From assembly GCA_028023455.1 (NCBI GenBank), contig JAQFVV010012496.1, positions 3,596,001 through 3,660,000 of the forward strand: DNA of 64,000 bases, read 5' to 3'. Below the pieces are notes generated by a model. The model saw only the letters and a list, made by a program, of their open reading frames with translations. It searched no databases and was not told the DNA's origin. Position numbers and translations under genes: made by a program. This DNA is from Epiperipatus broadwayi. Taxonomy: Eukaryota > Onychophora > Udeonychophora > Euonychophora > Peripatidae. The stretch's first letter is position 1. Each line of letters begins with the position of its first letter. This document shows, one piece after another, positions 34,991 to 47,849 of this stretch.

Positions 34991-36195
34991 AGATAATAGA
35001 CAATTTCCAAAAAAGCTCAACTACTTTGTCTAAGCATTCAATATTGATTGGTAAAAGAATATCAATCGAATCATAGCTGAGGTGGAGGTAAAATACATGG
35101 TAGTTATATTTTAGGTCACTAGGTGGTGTTAATACACCGTTTATAAAAAAAACTGTAAGTAAATTATATCATAATCTGCACCAATTGAGAAGTGGACAAT
35201 TATAAATGTATAAATGTTTTGTGCATTCTTAATCTCATCTTTTATTAAATTCATATGAATTAAGCAAATGTTACAATTTAATAACAATCAATAAAGTGAT
35301 ATTACCTAGACAGACCAAAGCCAATGTGGTTTAGTATAATAGTAGAGAAAGAATTTAGTAAGTTTTAAAAGTTCCTGTATTGATTTTCCACCCAAAAATA
35401 ATTTACCAATAAAATTATATGATTTTCTCATCTGCTTACTCTATGCTTTCATCAACAATTATCTTCATCCTACTGTACTCCCACATACTGAAATGAAGGC
35501 AAAATCTAGAAATCAATCTGAGATGAGACTGTACAACAATATACTATTTGATATCCATTGATTATTCAAGTTTACAGTAGATGATGCTAGACTAGAGTGA
35601 AAATAACTGCCCTTTAAAGTGTTTCACTACACTGCACTTACATAAGTTCATTTCAACAAAAATTTTATTAACAATAAATAGTGATTACATACTAATAAAG
35701 GATAGATAAATGAATAAATTGTACAAAATAATATGATTGTATAATGTTCTATTTGTCATCTGGCTAGATTTTGTTATGAGAGTACAATTGTTATACTCTT
35801 ATGTGGTTAGGTATAGTGATGAGATTCTAAGAACTTGTTTAATGGAATAAGCATTTTTTATATAAACATGAATATTTTCTTTTAGAATTTCCTATTCTAT
35901 AATGCTGGGTAGGTGGGAGTTGATAATCAGGAAAAGGAAAGAGCAGATAAAGACCAGGTGTCATCAAAGACTTTACTGGAGGCCAGAAGCTGGTCACGTT
36001 TCTTGATTTTTTTAAGTGTTTGATAAAACAATGGTATGATTTGTGGCGGGGGTAATTCCACGAGAGTTTTGCATCTCACTATCCATATGGAATAAAGGAC
36101 AAAGGTAGAAAGCCTTATTATTGAAAAAAACCCATTATGAATGGCATTTTCAAGTGAGAAAATCATATCAGGTCTTATGTTGGAATTGATTATAT
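34991..36195. other. No firmly recognised feature
   Basis: AT-rich. A stretch at 35450-35590 (TCATCCTACTGTACTCCC; TCAATCTGAGATGAGACTGT) is weakly palindromic and resembles the segment near 40190-40300, so a further minor family may be present. The 79-codon minus-strand frame at 35927-36166 has no recognisable motif. Confidence 0.35.
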
Positions 36196-36199
36196 CTTT

Positions 36200-37195
36200 C
36201 AGTGTTTTAAGTCTGGGACTGGTTTTTATCCACTTTTAACACCAAGATGTGAAGAAAGGATTTATTCCCAAGATGCACATTTCATAATGAATTAGCTCTT
36301 ATCGGGTGTCCCAGATCACAATCTCTTACACATATCTTTATAATTGTTCAGTATGTATAAATAGCCAATTACTACAATTTAATAAATAAGTGTCAAATTT
36401 ATTACCCTCACAACTTTGGCACAAACCACTTGATGGAAATATTATAATATTTTTTATTAGTCATTCATTAGATTAGAAATTATCCACTTAATGGATAATA
36501 TTTCTGTAGTGTAATTTTCATTACACCACTCTCACACAAGATAGGGACCAGTTTTTATCTACTTTTAACATCTTTTCAAGAGATATAATAGTTAACATAT
36601 GACCAAAGACATGAAAAAAAGTATGATCCCCAGAATACACATTTCATGCTGAACTAGCACTCATTAAGTGTCTCCAATCACAATTTCTTACACATATCTT
36701 TATTATTGCTCATTATATATAGATAGCCAATTACGTACAATTTAAGTGACAAGTGTCAAATTTACTGCCTTCACAACTTTGACACAAATCACTTGATTGA
36801 AATATATTAATAATTTTTATTAGTCATTCATTAGAATAGAAATTATCCACTTAATGGATAATATTTCTGTATTTTTACTATATCATTCTCACACAAGGTA
36901 GGAACTCGTTTCTATCTTCTTTTAACATCTTGTGAAGATGTATAATTGTAAACTTATGACCAAAGATGTAAAAAAAGTATGATTCCCAGAATGCACATTT
37001 TATGCTGAACTAGCACTCATTAAGTGTCTCAGATCACAATCTTTACACATACTCTTTATCATTGTTCAGTATATATAGATAGCCAATGACTACAATTTAA
37101 TTGATAAACCCTCACAACTTTGACATGACCAACTTGATGGAAATATATTAAATTTTTTTATTAATTCATTCATTAGACTAGAAATTATTCACTTA
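36200..37195 (+). mobile_element. Family D elements, three in tandem
   Basis: Three direct copies at about 36205-36535, 36535-36890 and 36890-37190. Each has GGGACTGGTTTTTATC-type start, TTTTAACA(C/T)C, TGCACATTTCATGCTGAACT, AGCACTCATTAAGTGTC, CAATTTCTTACACATATC, CAGTATATATAGATAGCCAA and CCCTCACAACTTTGACA. The ~350-bp spacing suggests tandem duplication. Confidence 0.7.
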
Positions 37196-37199
37196 AAAG

Positions 37200-37992
37200 A
37201 TACAAAAATATCAAGTCAGATATCGCATGACCTAATTTAATAAGCTTGTATTTACAAATGTTATATATAGAGCTCACAAAATATGCTCTTAACAAGCTTT
37301 GCAGAATATCCCCAACCCCAGACTGGTTTCTGCTACTGGCATACAGTGAGGTGCTAGGATATTCAAGCATTAGATTAAAAATACCAAGATAAGCCCAGCA
37401 CTATATCTAATGTATAACTAACTATTAAGTAGAAAATCTGAAATTTTCAGACATCCATATGTCTTCCAATTCAGCTATCTAACTTAAATAGCAGTATGGG
37501 ACAAAGTTCAGATACACCATATATTAATAGCTTTAGCAATATAATATTGCCAAATCCTTAATAGCAAAAAAAAAAAAAATTACAAAAAAAAATGAAGTCA
37601 GATGTCACATGACCTAATTTAACAAGCTTGTATTTACAAATGTTGATTTTTTTTGTAATTTTATTTTTTGCTATTAAAGCCGTGGCAATTTTATATTGTT
37701 AAAGCTATTAATATATGGTGTATCTGAACTTAGTTCAGTCCCATATGGCTATTTAAGTTAGATAGTTGGATTGGAAGACATATGGATGTCTGAATATTTT
37801 CAGATTTTCTACTTAATAGTTAGATATACATTAGATAAAGTGCTGGGCTTTCCCTGGTATTTTTAATCTAATGCTTGAATATCCTAGCACCTCCATGATG
37901 ACACCAGTAGCAGAAATTGGTCTGGGGTTGGGGATATTCTGCAAAGCTTGTTAAAAACTTATTTTGCGAGCTCTATATATAACTTAAACGAA
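37200..37992. mobile_element. Family C full palindrome
   Basis: Left and right halves pair across a centre near 37590: AACAAGCTTTGCAGAATATC, ACCCCAGACTGGTTTCTGC, GAATATTCAAGCATTAGAT-type sequence, TCTACTTAATAGTTAG, CATATGGATGTCTG and CAGATACACCATATATTAAT all recur inverted. Near the centre are A runs and a second AAGTCAGATGTCACATGACC, so the middle may hold a nested C end. Confidence 0.75.
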
Positions 37993-38005
37993 TTCTGTAG
38001 AGTAA

Positions 38006-38110
38006 TTTTTTTTTTCTCATGTGTCATAGCATGGGCCGGAAAGTGAACCCACTAACCTAGGACAACTGCTTGTAAGGCAGCTATGCTGACCTCTCGACCA
38101 GCAAAGCTTT
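38006..38110 (-). mobile_element. tRNA-derived SINE (family S)
   Basis: On the minus strand: GCTGGTCGAGAGGTCAGC (box A TGGTCGAGAGG exact), CTTACAAGCAGTTGTCC, GGGTTCACTTTCCGGCC (box B degraded), CATGCTATGACACATGAG and an A tail (the T run at 38007-38016). It sits between a C palindrome and a D fragment. Confidence 0.75.
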
Positions 38111-38268
38111 ATGCTCAGGCATTCACAAGTTGTTAAAAGTGGGTAGAAACCAATTCCTACATTGTGTGAGTGTGGTGTAGTAAAAATTACACTACAGAAA
38201 TATTATCCATTAGGAGAATACTTTTTAGACTAATGAATGACTTATAAAAATTATTAATATATTTTTTT
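38111..38268 (-). mobile_element. Family D fragment, inverted
   Basis: GTTAAAAGTGGGTAGAAACC, CACTACAGAAATATTATCCA and TAATGAATGACTTATAAAAA match D ends inverted. Confidence 0.6.
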
Positions 38269-39424
38269 AGTTTCAAAAATGGTTTACAATTTTTTACAAT
38301 AAATAAATTGGTTTGTATACATATTTGTATTTTTCAAAATATTCAATAAATCTTATCAATAAGTCTAATTGCAATGAGCTACTTATTTGCTTTTCTATTT
38401 TAGTAGAGTTTGGGTTTACAAAAAAAAGGATAAATGATCCATTTTTGAAACCCAAAACATCCAAGCAATTGACCAAATGATTAACTATTGATTAAAAAAT
38501 TGTAACGTGAGGAATTCAATTTAAGAATTAAAATGTGAATATATATATTTTTAATTAAAAAATTTAACACACATATTAATAAAAATAAAATCATCAAATT
38601 TTTACATACTTCAAGTTAATTAAATACTTTTAAGAACAAAAATACCAAACAAATAATGTTAAAAAGTAATATGTATCCATGCTTTGGTGTAGAATATTTT
38701 ACCATAAATGTTTTCTAAAAATCTTTGTTTTAAAAATTTGTAATACCACGAGTAGATTTTACAACAACAACAACAAAAAAAACCTATCAGCCTCAACAAA
38801 TGGAGATTAAAAATGGATTAGCCTTCTATATATCCCCAACACCTCACAAAAATTAAAAGGAATATGTGCAGAAAAATATAACGTAAACTTTCAAACTGCC
38901 CCTTCCCTAAACAAACTACTTAACAGTTCAAAGAACAAATTGCCCACAGAATCAGCACATCAAATTGTCTACAAAATTCAATGCAAACAGCCTGCATGTA
39001 ATTTTGCATATTATGGGGAATCGGGGGTTAATATAGTTAAGTGATTAGTCCAGCGTACATACCAATAACATTTAGGAGTAATGAACATTTCTTAATATTT
39101 ATAGACCACAAATAAAAATCTGGTCATAAATTTGATTTATCAAAGGCTGGAATTGTGTGCATTGAGAAGGATGACAGAAAATGAAAGATTAAGGAGGTCT
39201 GGGTAATAGCAAAAGACCGATACTCAGTTAACGTAAAAGATACAAGCATCCCCCCCCCTTTGAAGAAATGGACTATTGAAATACATTTGAATATTTTTGA
39301 ATATTTAATTACTAATTGAACATAAAAGTTGAAAACACTAAAGAAATTAGATTGCTATCAATATAATATTTTGCATATCGAAAGCATGCTAAGCATTAAT
39401 AAAATTAAAGTTTAAATTATAACA
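38269..39424. other. No recognised feature
   Basis: AT-rich with an ACA repeat near 38762 and a C run near 39250. Nothing assignable. Confidence 0.4.
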
Positions 39425-39590
39425 ACTACATTTTCTTAAACAGGCAAAACTGTTCATACAGTAGCGCCACTCTGTGCCAACCAGAGTAATCAATGGATGC
39501 ACTACTGTATGGAGAGTTTTTCCTGTTTAATAACAGTTATGTGCTAGCATAAGAGATAGTGATCATGTGATGTTTAGTGGTTTAACTACT
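39425..39590. mobile_element. Short family A palindrome
   Basis: AACAGGCAAAACTGTTCATA, GTAGCGCCACTCTGTGCC and CAGAGTAATCAATGGATGC are followed almost directly by CACTACTGTATGGAGAG. The right end is GATCATGTGATGTTTAGTG, with the middle deleted. Confidence 0.75.
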
Positions 39591-39824
39591 TTTTCTGTAA
39601 GAATATCCATAACATAAAAAAAATTCAATAATCCATAAAAAGATTAATGCATTATAGCAGCTTATAAAGATTAAAAAAATATGAGATTATAAATATATTA
39701 TTAAAAATGTCCACAAAGGCAAAAACTTTACATTAATATAGTTTTTAAAAAATGTAAAAAATAGAAAATTTAAAATCCAACAAAAACACAAAAACGTGTT
39801 TGTTGTAATACTTTGAGTATTAAA

Positions 39825-40105
39825 TAGGCAAAAAAACTCCATATAGTAGTGCCACCTTGTGCTAACCAGAGTAATCAATGGATGCCAGAAGGGTTGTGCA
39901 TAAAATCCCTATCTAGTGCCTACTCATCCAATATCCCCAGACTAGTTTCTGGCTTGTAGCCTTCATCAGTGAGGAGCCTTCTGGCATCCATTGATGACTC
40001 TGGTTAGCACAAGGTGGCACTACTATATGGAGAGTTTTTTGCTTGTTTACTAACAGTTATGTGCTAGCATGAGATGGTGATCATGTGACTTTGAGTGTTT
40101 ATGAA
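39825..40105. mobile_element. Family A palindrome
   Basis: CTCCATATAGTAGTGCCACC, CAATATCCCCAGACTAGTTT and CCTTCATCAGTGAGGAGCC; then inverted CTTCTGGCATCCATTGATG, GCACTACTATATGGAGAG and GGTGATCATGTGACTTT. Confidence 0.8.
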
Positions 40106-40574
40106 ATTTTATTCCAAAAATATTTAGAATTAGTACCAACAACATCACATGACTTTCCTATAGGCCTATTCATATGATTTGATGAACAGTTATCTTCACA
40201 TTACAGTCTCTACTCTAAGCTTGAATAAAGTCCAGACTGGTTTCAGGTTTTTATCATCAACAGAGTAGACTGTATTTCAAAGCTGAAACTAGTCTTTAAT
40301 TCCATATTTTTTTATTTTCTTAAATACAGATTTAATTTTATCTCTTCTATACAAAAATATACTATTTTTAAATGCAATTTATTTCCAGATTAAAATTGAA
40401 AAGATAAACCCACATAAGATTCCTAGGGCCTTAAATATAATATATATTAAGGCTACAACCTTAAAACTATGCGCCTGAAAAAATGAGTATGCGCTTTATA
40501 AATATAATTATTACATTAAATATAATACATTTACATGCTTATTTTCTTGCAATTATAGTTTTGCTCTTGAGGCT

Positions 40575-40870
40575 TTGGTGATGTAGCTAAAGCCATTAAA
40601 ATATAGTGTATCTGAACTTAGTTCAGTCCCATATGGCTATTTAAGTTAGATAGCTGGATTTGAAGACATATAGATGTCTGAAATTTTCAGATTTCCTACT
40701 TAATAGTTAACTATTAGATAAATGCTGGACTTGAGCTGGCATTTTTAAATCTAAGGTCTGAATATCCTAGCGCCTCACTGATGACAGCTACAGCTAGAAA
40801 CCAGTCTGAGGATAGGGATATTTGGAAAAGCTTGTTAAGGACTATTAGCATGCTCATTATATAACATATA
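40575..40870 (+). mobile_element. Family C half element
   Basis: GATGTAGCTAAAGCCATTAA, GTCCCATATGGCTATTTAAG, ATATCCTAGCGCCTCACTGA and AACCAGTCTGAGGATAGGG match the right half of the palindrome at 37.6-38.0 kb. Confidence 0.7.
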
Positions 40871-41149
40871 ATTGTATATTTATTATTTACAAGCATTTAT
40901 TTATTTTGAACTCAATATTTATTCATATACTTATTAATGATATAATCAAATATAACCATTATTAGAATAGTAACTTCTGATTTGACATTAAGGACTCAAT
41001 TATCCTAATTAAATTATTTATTTTTTTTCTATTTTTTTAGTATAAAAATTTGAATTACTTTATATGTCATTGAGTTATTTTTGTGATTTTGAATAAATTC
41101 ATCATGGGATGAAATCATGTTTTAATAATATATGTATATATCATTATAA

Positions 41150-41620
41150 ACCAGTCAACACTTAGACACTCTCGAGGTCAATAACAATCAACAATTTCAA
41201 ACTGTTGTCAAGGCAACCTCCTTTTAACAATAAAGGTGGAATCCCCTTTTATTAATGGTCCATTATACTTTTATAGACACTAAAGATTGCAACTTGACCA
41301 CAGAGATTGAAATTATTGATGCAAAGAAGTTTAAATAAACCTCTTTAAAATAACCTATTCTTAATGTAGACTAGTAGATAGCCAATTATAAGATTACAAA
41401 CTGCAATTATAATTTTCAAATTGCACCCAAAGTATTATTTCTAAATGGTTTATAAGTAATCATTAAAAACTAGTCAACATTTAGACAATCCCAATATCAA
41501 TAACAATCAACAATTTCAAACTGTTGTCATGGCAACATCCTTTTAACAATAAAGGTGGAGTCTGACTTTTATTAATGTTCTAATATATTTATATAGACAC
41601 TATGTATATATATAAGCCAT
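41150..41620 (+). mobile_element. Family F, two direct copies
   Basis: CAATTTCAAACTGTTGTCAA, GGCAACCTCCTTTTAACAAT and AAAGGTGGAATCC occur at about 41190-41260 and again, with few changes, at about 41498-41570. The two copies are about 310 bases apart and both continue into TTTATTAATG and TATAGACACTA. Confidence 0.7.
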
Positions 41621-42074
41621 TTGACCAGTCAAAACTAATTTACCATTTAATGAGAATTCCTTTTTTTTTTTTTTTAATCTCAGGAGAGCAAATTATAATT
41701 CAATTCACATCTTCAAAAATATGCTGAAAAAATATTGAACTTTCTAGGAAGATGTTTTATAGATCAAATTCATAAGAAGAACTGATTTATTTTTCTTAGA
41801 TGGATAAACATTTTACCCAAATTCTTAATATATTTACATATTGCTAAAAAATTTAACTTTTGACATTTGCTTTTCTCTAGATTTATCTCGGTTAATATTT
41901 AAAAAGTCATTTGATGTACTGAGCCTTTTCATGTTGTTTATCGGAAATGTTAAGTGGATGTTTGTAGCTGATAATTAAAATAAAATATGTTGAAATGTTA
42001 TTTAAAATATTAGAAAGCTAAAAAATATATATATATGCATATATAATATTTAAAACCATGAATATTTTCTATAT

Positions 42075-43075
42075 TAAACTTAATCTAATTATAAGGGATT
42101 TGAACTCAGACTTTCAAACTTCTCTTATCTATCCAATCTATCTTATATAACTGATATGCATGACCACATACATGTGAAAAAGTTAAATGCTCTCCAATAT
42201 AAACGTATGTCATGCTGAATCAGCACTCATCAGGTAGTCCAAATCACCATTTCCCACACATAGATACAATCACTGCTCAGTTTATATTCATATAGCAAAT
42301 CTTCAAACTTTAACAGACAAGCTTCAATCTTCTTCACTCTCCAACTCTTCAGCCATCCATATTATTGAAAATCTGAGAATGAAATGCTCAAAACCCTTGA
42401 TGATGCCAATATTATCATCATACCCATGTTGATCTTAAATCAGTCTGACCTCTCACTCATAGGAGATTAATATGCCCATTTAATTATATAAAAGAGGAAT
42501 GAATGCTAGTTCAGCATGAAATATGTATATTAAAGATCATTTAATTTTTTCACATGTATGTGGTCATGTGTATCAATTATATAAGATAGATTAGATAGAT
42601 GAGGGAAGTTTGAAAGTCTGAATTCAAGTCCCTTACTAAATTTAGCATAGAAAATATACTTGTGTTTAAATATTACATATTCAGCCTGTAATCTGCCCAT
42701 CCCTTTTCTGTCTAATTAAATAGACATATTAAGCTCGTATGTGTGAGGGTCAGATTGACTTGGAGTCAACATGGGTATGATGATAATATTTGCATCATCA
42801 AGGGTTTGGGGCATTTCATCCTCAGATTTTCAATAATATGGATGGTTGAAGAGTTGGAAAGTGGAGAAGATAGAAGCTTGTCCATTAAAGTTTGAAGATT
42901 TGCTTTATTATAAACTGAGCAGTGATTGTATATATGTGTGGGAGATAGTAATCTGGACCAACTGATGAGCACTGGTTCAGTATAAAATACGTTTATTGGA
43001 GATCATGTGTATCAGTTGTATAAGATTAGGAAAGTTTGAAAGTCTGAGTTCATGTACGTACATAGACTTTATTTA
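42075..43075. mobile_element. Family B cluster (forward then reverse copies)
   Basis: A forward copy at 42085-42480 (AACTCAGACTTTCAAAC, GTGAAAAAGTTAAATG, CATGCTGAATCAGCACTC, CTTTAACAGACAAGCTTCAA) meets an inverted arm (GTCATGTGTATCAATTATAT, GTTTGAAAGTCTGAATTCAA). A second inverted copy follows at 42700-43060. Together they form a palindrome plus an extra arm. Confidence 0.7.
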
Positions 43076-43267
43076 GTTTAAAAATAATTTAATCAAGACT
43101 TTGAATTACTTGTTTTAAAAACGTCTATCCAATTTAGACTTAAGATGTCAGATTTTTTACACCTTATTTTTGATTTCAAAATTTCATAATAATTTTTTTT
43201 AAACCTGCATTACTTCAAGTGATATCAAATAAAATAATTCCAAATAAAAATCTTATATACTGTATAT

Positions 43268-43500
43268 ATAACTATAATGACATGTGAAAATTTTACAAAT
43301 CTATTTAAATAATAATTGAACTGCCCTCTTGCTGCCAAGTTCGATAACTTTTTACAAAAAGAGAGTTGAACTGCCCTCTTGGCAGCTAGAGGGCAGTTCA
43401 ACTCTCTTTTTGTAAAAAGTTATCGAACTTGGCAGCTAGAGGGCAGTTCAATTATTATTTAAATAGATTTGTAAAATTTTCACATGTCGTTATAGTTATT
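43268..43500. mobile_element. Near-perfect palindrome with nested repeat
   Basis: TATAATGACATGTGAAAATT at the left pairs with AATTTTCACATGTCGTTATA at the right, and pairing continues almost without mismatch to a centre near 43388. Within each arm TTGAACTGCCCTCTTG occurs twice, once on each side of TCGATAACTTTTTAC, so the arm itself contains a repeated 15-mer. It is less decayed than nearby elements. Confidence 0.85.
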
Positions 43501-43534
43501 CATTATTAAAATATTATTTATCATTATATATATG

Positions 43535-43600
43535 TATAATAAGATGGATGATAGCTGAAGGGAGTTTGAAAGTCTGTGTCCAAATCCCTTTTATTTTCAA
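43535..43600 (-). mobile_element. Family B terminal fragment
   Basis: GATGATAGCTGAAGGGAGTT, TGAAAGTCTGTGTCCAAATC: the usual B right end. Confidence 0.55.
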
Positions 43601-43679
43601 ACAAATTAGTTCATGCATTCTGATCACAAACCTGCTAAACAGAAAATAAGATGTTTTCCTGTAGATTTGCGATGCTAGT

Positions 43680-44212
43680 ATTTTAGTTGTATTGATATAT
43701 TGGACTATTTTCGTCATCTAACATTTAGTGTTGAATCTCTTTAGAAAAAATTAATTATTTATATCTTCAAATTGGATTAAACTGTTAGAAATAGCACACA
43801 GATTAATATATGCACAACGTTTAGACAGGTAGTCTTCTCTCTTTTTCAGATAATGGTGGCCTGACCAGTGACATTATTAGCATGGAAATCGAACCTGGAT
43901 CCTTTGATTCTTGAATAATGAATTTTAAGGTAATGCTGTAACCAATAGAGTCATCCTGTCTTTGGTTAGAGCATTATCTTAAAATTGAATATTCCAAGAA
44001 TCCAAGAGTCTAGGTTCGATTCACATACTAGTAGTGTCACTGGACCAACAACACTTAAAGAAAAATTGAGAATAATACTCCTCGAAATGTTGTGCAGATA
44101 GTAACCTGTGTGCTATTACTAACAATTGAATGTAATTGGAAAATTTAAATAAAGTTAAAGACATTAACACTTAATATTAGATGATGGAAGTAGTTCAATA
44201 CATAAATACAAA
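43680..44212. mobile_element. Family T palindrome with tRNA-like arms
   Basis: Outer arms TATTGATATATTGGACTATT and (inverted) GTAGTTCAATACATAAATAC. Left inner arm GCATGGAAATCGAACCTGG; right inner arm TTGGTTAGAGCATTATC followed about 35 bases later by GGTTCGATTCAC. Each arm reads outward as a tRNA-like head with box B close to GGTTCGANTCC. Confidence 0.8.
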
Positions 44213-44214
44213 GG

Positions 44215-44760
44215 AACCACTAAACACCACATGATCACCATTTCTTATACTTGCTCATAACTGTTATTAAAACAAGCTTACATTGAGTGGCACTACTTTA
44301 AAGAGAGTTTTTTGTCTGTTTTAATAAGAGTTATGAGCAAGCATAAGATGATGATCATATGATGTTTAGTGGTTTAATACCAATCCTGCCTAATAGGATA
44401 GTGGTGGCTATGGTTATTAAAGAACCAAAGACACTATAGGTACTGAACTGAGTTCAGACCTATAAGCTACTGAGTTGGATTAAAAATATTGTTGGTTTTG
44501 TTTTAAACTCATAGTTTTGTAGTTAAATAGAGATAAAAGGTGGCTGCTAGAGGGTTGCATTAGATCCTAAGATCTAGGTGCAGTGTTCTCAGATCCAAAG
44601 CTACTCACTGATGAAAGCCACAAGCTAGAAACTAGTCAAGGATATTGAATGATTAGGCACTAGATATGGATTTTATGCACAAGCCGTCTTGCATCCATTG
44701 ATTACTCTGGCTTGCACTGAGTGGCACTACTGTATGGAGAGTTTGCCTGTTTAAATACAA
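44215..44760. mobile_element. Two adjacent family A elements
   Basis: A short palindrome (44220-44395: ACCACATGATCACCATTTC to GATCATATGATGTTTAGTGG) is followed by an inverted A half with AAAGGTGGCTGCTAGAGGG, GAAACTAGTCAAGGATATTG and CACTACTGTATGGAGAG. Confidence 0.75.
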
Positions 44761-44764
44761 AGGA

Positions 44765-45185
44765 AATGAAATAATTTAATAATCATAACTCAATGTGTTA
44801 CTTTCATTTTTTTGTGTGTGTGTTTCTTGATTTACCAGTAAGATTTTTTTTTAATGCATATATCCTTATGTCAGAAAGAGTAATAGACATTTAGAAGTTC
44901 CATTATAATGATTAAGCATTATTTTCAATGACTATGATAGATTTGTGATTTATTTATTTGGCATTTTGAATTTTAAAAAATATAAATTTTTTTAATAGTT
45001 GCTTTTTGGGAAGTTGCATGGGGTAGGTGGGTTATTTTGAGCTTCATACATAAACCATCATGCCTGATTTTCTAGAATGTTTTTTATATTCATTCAATAT
45101 GTGTTTTCTTTTCTTCTTTGAAATTAAAATAGAAGAAAAATTAACTAACTTATTCATTAAGTATAATGAATCTTTACTATAGTAA
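44765..45185. other. No recognised feature
   Basis: AT-rich sequence with a short TG run near 44815; nothing assignable. Confidence 0.4.
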
Positions 45186-45189
45186 ATAA

Positions 45190-45840
45190 AGGGATTCAAA
45201 CTTAGAATTTTCAGTTTATATTCATTCTCTACCTTATCTCAAACAACCGATACATATGACCACACACATGTGAAAAAATAAACGATCCCCAATATATGGT
45301 GCTGTAACAGCACTCATCAATTGTGCCAGACCGTTGCCAGACCGTAATCTCCCACATATATATATAATTAGTGCTCGGCTTATATTAAGATAGCAATTCC
45401 TTAAACTTTAATAGACACACTTCAATCTTCTGACTTCTGCAACAATTCAACTCTTCATTTCCCTAAAAAACCAACGATGAAATGCTCAAAGCCCTTGGTA
45501 GGTTTAATACTGTAGTCATACCCATGTACATATAACTTTAATTTAATCCCTCATATTATTGAACCATTACGTAACCATTTATATTAATAGGAAAGAAATG
45601 GACTGGGTTTATACTATGATGTTTTCAAGGCAATATGTGATTAATCTATTATTCAGAATATTGAATATTTACTATAGTAAATAGAGGGATTTGAACTTAG
45701 GATTTTCAGTCTATATTTATCCTCCACTCCATCTCAAACAACTGATACAAATGAACCACACATTTGTGAAAAAGATAAATGATTCCCAAAATATATATTT
45801 CGTGCTGAATCAGCACTCATTATTTTCTAATCCAGTATTT
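45190..45840 (+). mobile_element. Two family B elements, same direction
   Basis: AGGGATTCAAACTTAGAATT and, about 490 bases later, AGGGATTTGAACTTAGGATT start the copies. Each continues through GTGAAAAA(A/G)ATAAA(C/T)GAT and AGCACTCAT; the second stops there. Confidence 0.65.
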
Positions 45841-46004
45841 TGATTTTTCTCAATTAGGTTTTGATATATATTTATATTTGCATCTTCATAATTTAGCTTC
45901 TTATTACATTTTATAGTAATATTCATTTAATACTAGTTGTTTTTATTTATTTATTAATTAGTAGCAAAGTACAAAATCCTGTGCATGCTATAAGTAATCT
46001 GCAA

Positions 46005-47590
46005 ATTAAAACAGGCAAAACTCTCTATACAGTAGTGCCACTCAGTGCTAACCAGAGTAATCAATGGATGCCATAAGGCTTGTGCATAAAATCCCATCTA
46101 GTGCCTACTTATCCAATATCGCCAGACTACTTTCAGGCTTGAGGCCTTTGTCAGTTAGGAGCTTTGGATCTGAGAGCACTGCACCTAGATCTTAGGATCT
46201 AATGCAACCCTTCAGCAGCTACCTTTTATCTCTACTTAACTACAAAACTATGAGAATAAAATTGAAAACACAATAATATTTTCAATCTAGACCCAATAGC
46301 TTATATAGCCATATGGGTTTGATCCCCAGTTCAGTACTCATACATTATGGTGTCTTTGGCTCTTTAACAACCATAGCCACCACTATCCTATCATGCAGGA
46401 TTGGTGTTAAACCACTAAACATCACAGGATCACTATTTCTTTATGCTAGCATGTTATTAAAACAGGAAAAACTCTCTATACAGTAGTGCCACTCAGTGCC
46501 AAACAGAATAATCAGTGAATGCTAGAAGGCTTGTGCATAAAATCCCCATCTAGTGCCCACTCATCCAATATCATCAGACTAGTTTCTGGCCTTCATCAGT
46601 GAGGAGCTTTGGATCTGAGAGCACTGCACCTAGATCTTAGGCTCTAATGCAACCCTCCAGTAGTCACCTTTTATCTCTACTTAACTACAAAACTATGAGA
46701 ATAAAATTGAAAACATGATAATATTTTCAATCTAAGTTCAATAGCTTATATAGTCATGTGAGTCTGAACACAGTTCAGTGCCCATATATTATGGTGTCTT
46801 TGGCTCCTTAACATCCATAGTCACCACTATCCTATTAGGCAGTATTGGTGTTAAATCACTAAACATCACATGATCACTATTTCTTATGCTAGTACATATC
46901 TGTTATTAAAGCAGGCAAAACTCTCTGTACAGTAGTGCCACTCAGTGCCAATCAGAGTAATTAATGGATGCCAGAAGTTAGTCTGGGGATATTGGATGAG
47001 TAGGCACTAGATGGGGATTTTATGCACAAGCCTTCTGGCATCCATTGATTACTCTGATTGGCACTGAATGGCACTACTGTGTAGAGAGTTTTGCCTGTTT
47101 TAATAACAGATATGTGTTAGCATAAGAAATAGTGATCATGTGATGTTTAGTGGTTTAACACCAATCCTGCCTAATAGAATAGTGGTGGCTATGGTTGTTA
47201 AAGAGCCAAGGACACCATAATAATATATAAGCTATTGAGTTTAGATTGAAAATATTATTGTGTTTTCAATTTTATTCTCATAGTTTTGTGGTTAAGTAGA
47301 GATAAAAGGTGGCTGATGGAGAGTTGCATTAGATCCTAAGATCTAAGTACAGTGCTCTCAGATCCAAAGCTCCTAAGTGATGAAGGCCATAAGCCAGAAA
47401 CTAGTCTGGGGATATTGGATGAGTAGGCACTAGATGGGGATTTTATGCACAAGCCTTCTGGCATCCATTGATTACTCTGGTTGGCACTGAGTGGCACTAC
47501 TGTATAGTGAGTTTTGCCTGTTTTAATAACAGATATGTGCTAGCATAAGAAATAGTGATTGGTGATGTTTAGTGTCATGGATTGTGATCA
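46005..47590. mobile_element. Run of family A elements, about four
   Basis: Units of about 420-440 bases begin at roughly 46010, 46450 and 46905 with ACAGGCAAAACTCTCT(A/G)TACAG-type sequence. The third folds back (47035-47150), and a long inverted half runs to 47590. The repeated body includes ACTACAAAACTATGAGAATA and CACCACTATCCTAT. Each boundary has ATCACATGATCACTATTTC or its complement. Confidence 0.75.
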
Positions 47591-47849
47591 TCTTCTTGTA
47601 AGAAACCCAAAAATCTCTTTTGAGTTTTCAACAAATGAATTATTCAAACCACAATTAAGCATTAAAGATAGGATGTGCCAGGACTAATAATATATTGTCA
47701 AATGGTTTATTTCTTGGGAATAATATAGTGTGATGGTAGAGTGGGAGACCCTAGAGGTAAAACTTTATGAATTGGATTTACCTCTGATATTGCTATCACT
47801 AAAACTTCTCATGAAGTCCTGAGAAATAAAGCCATTCAACTATTTTTGG

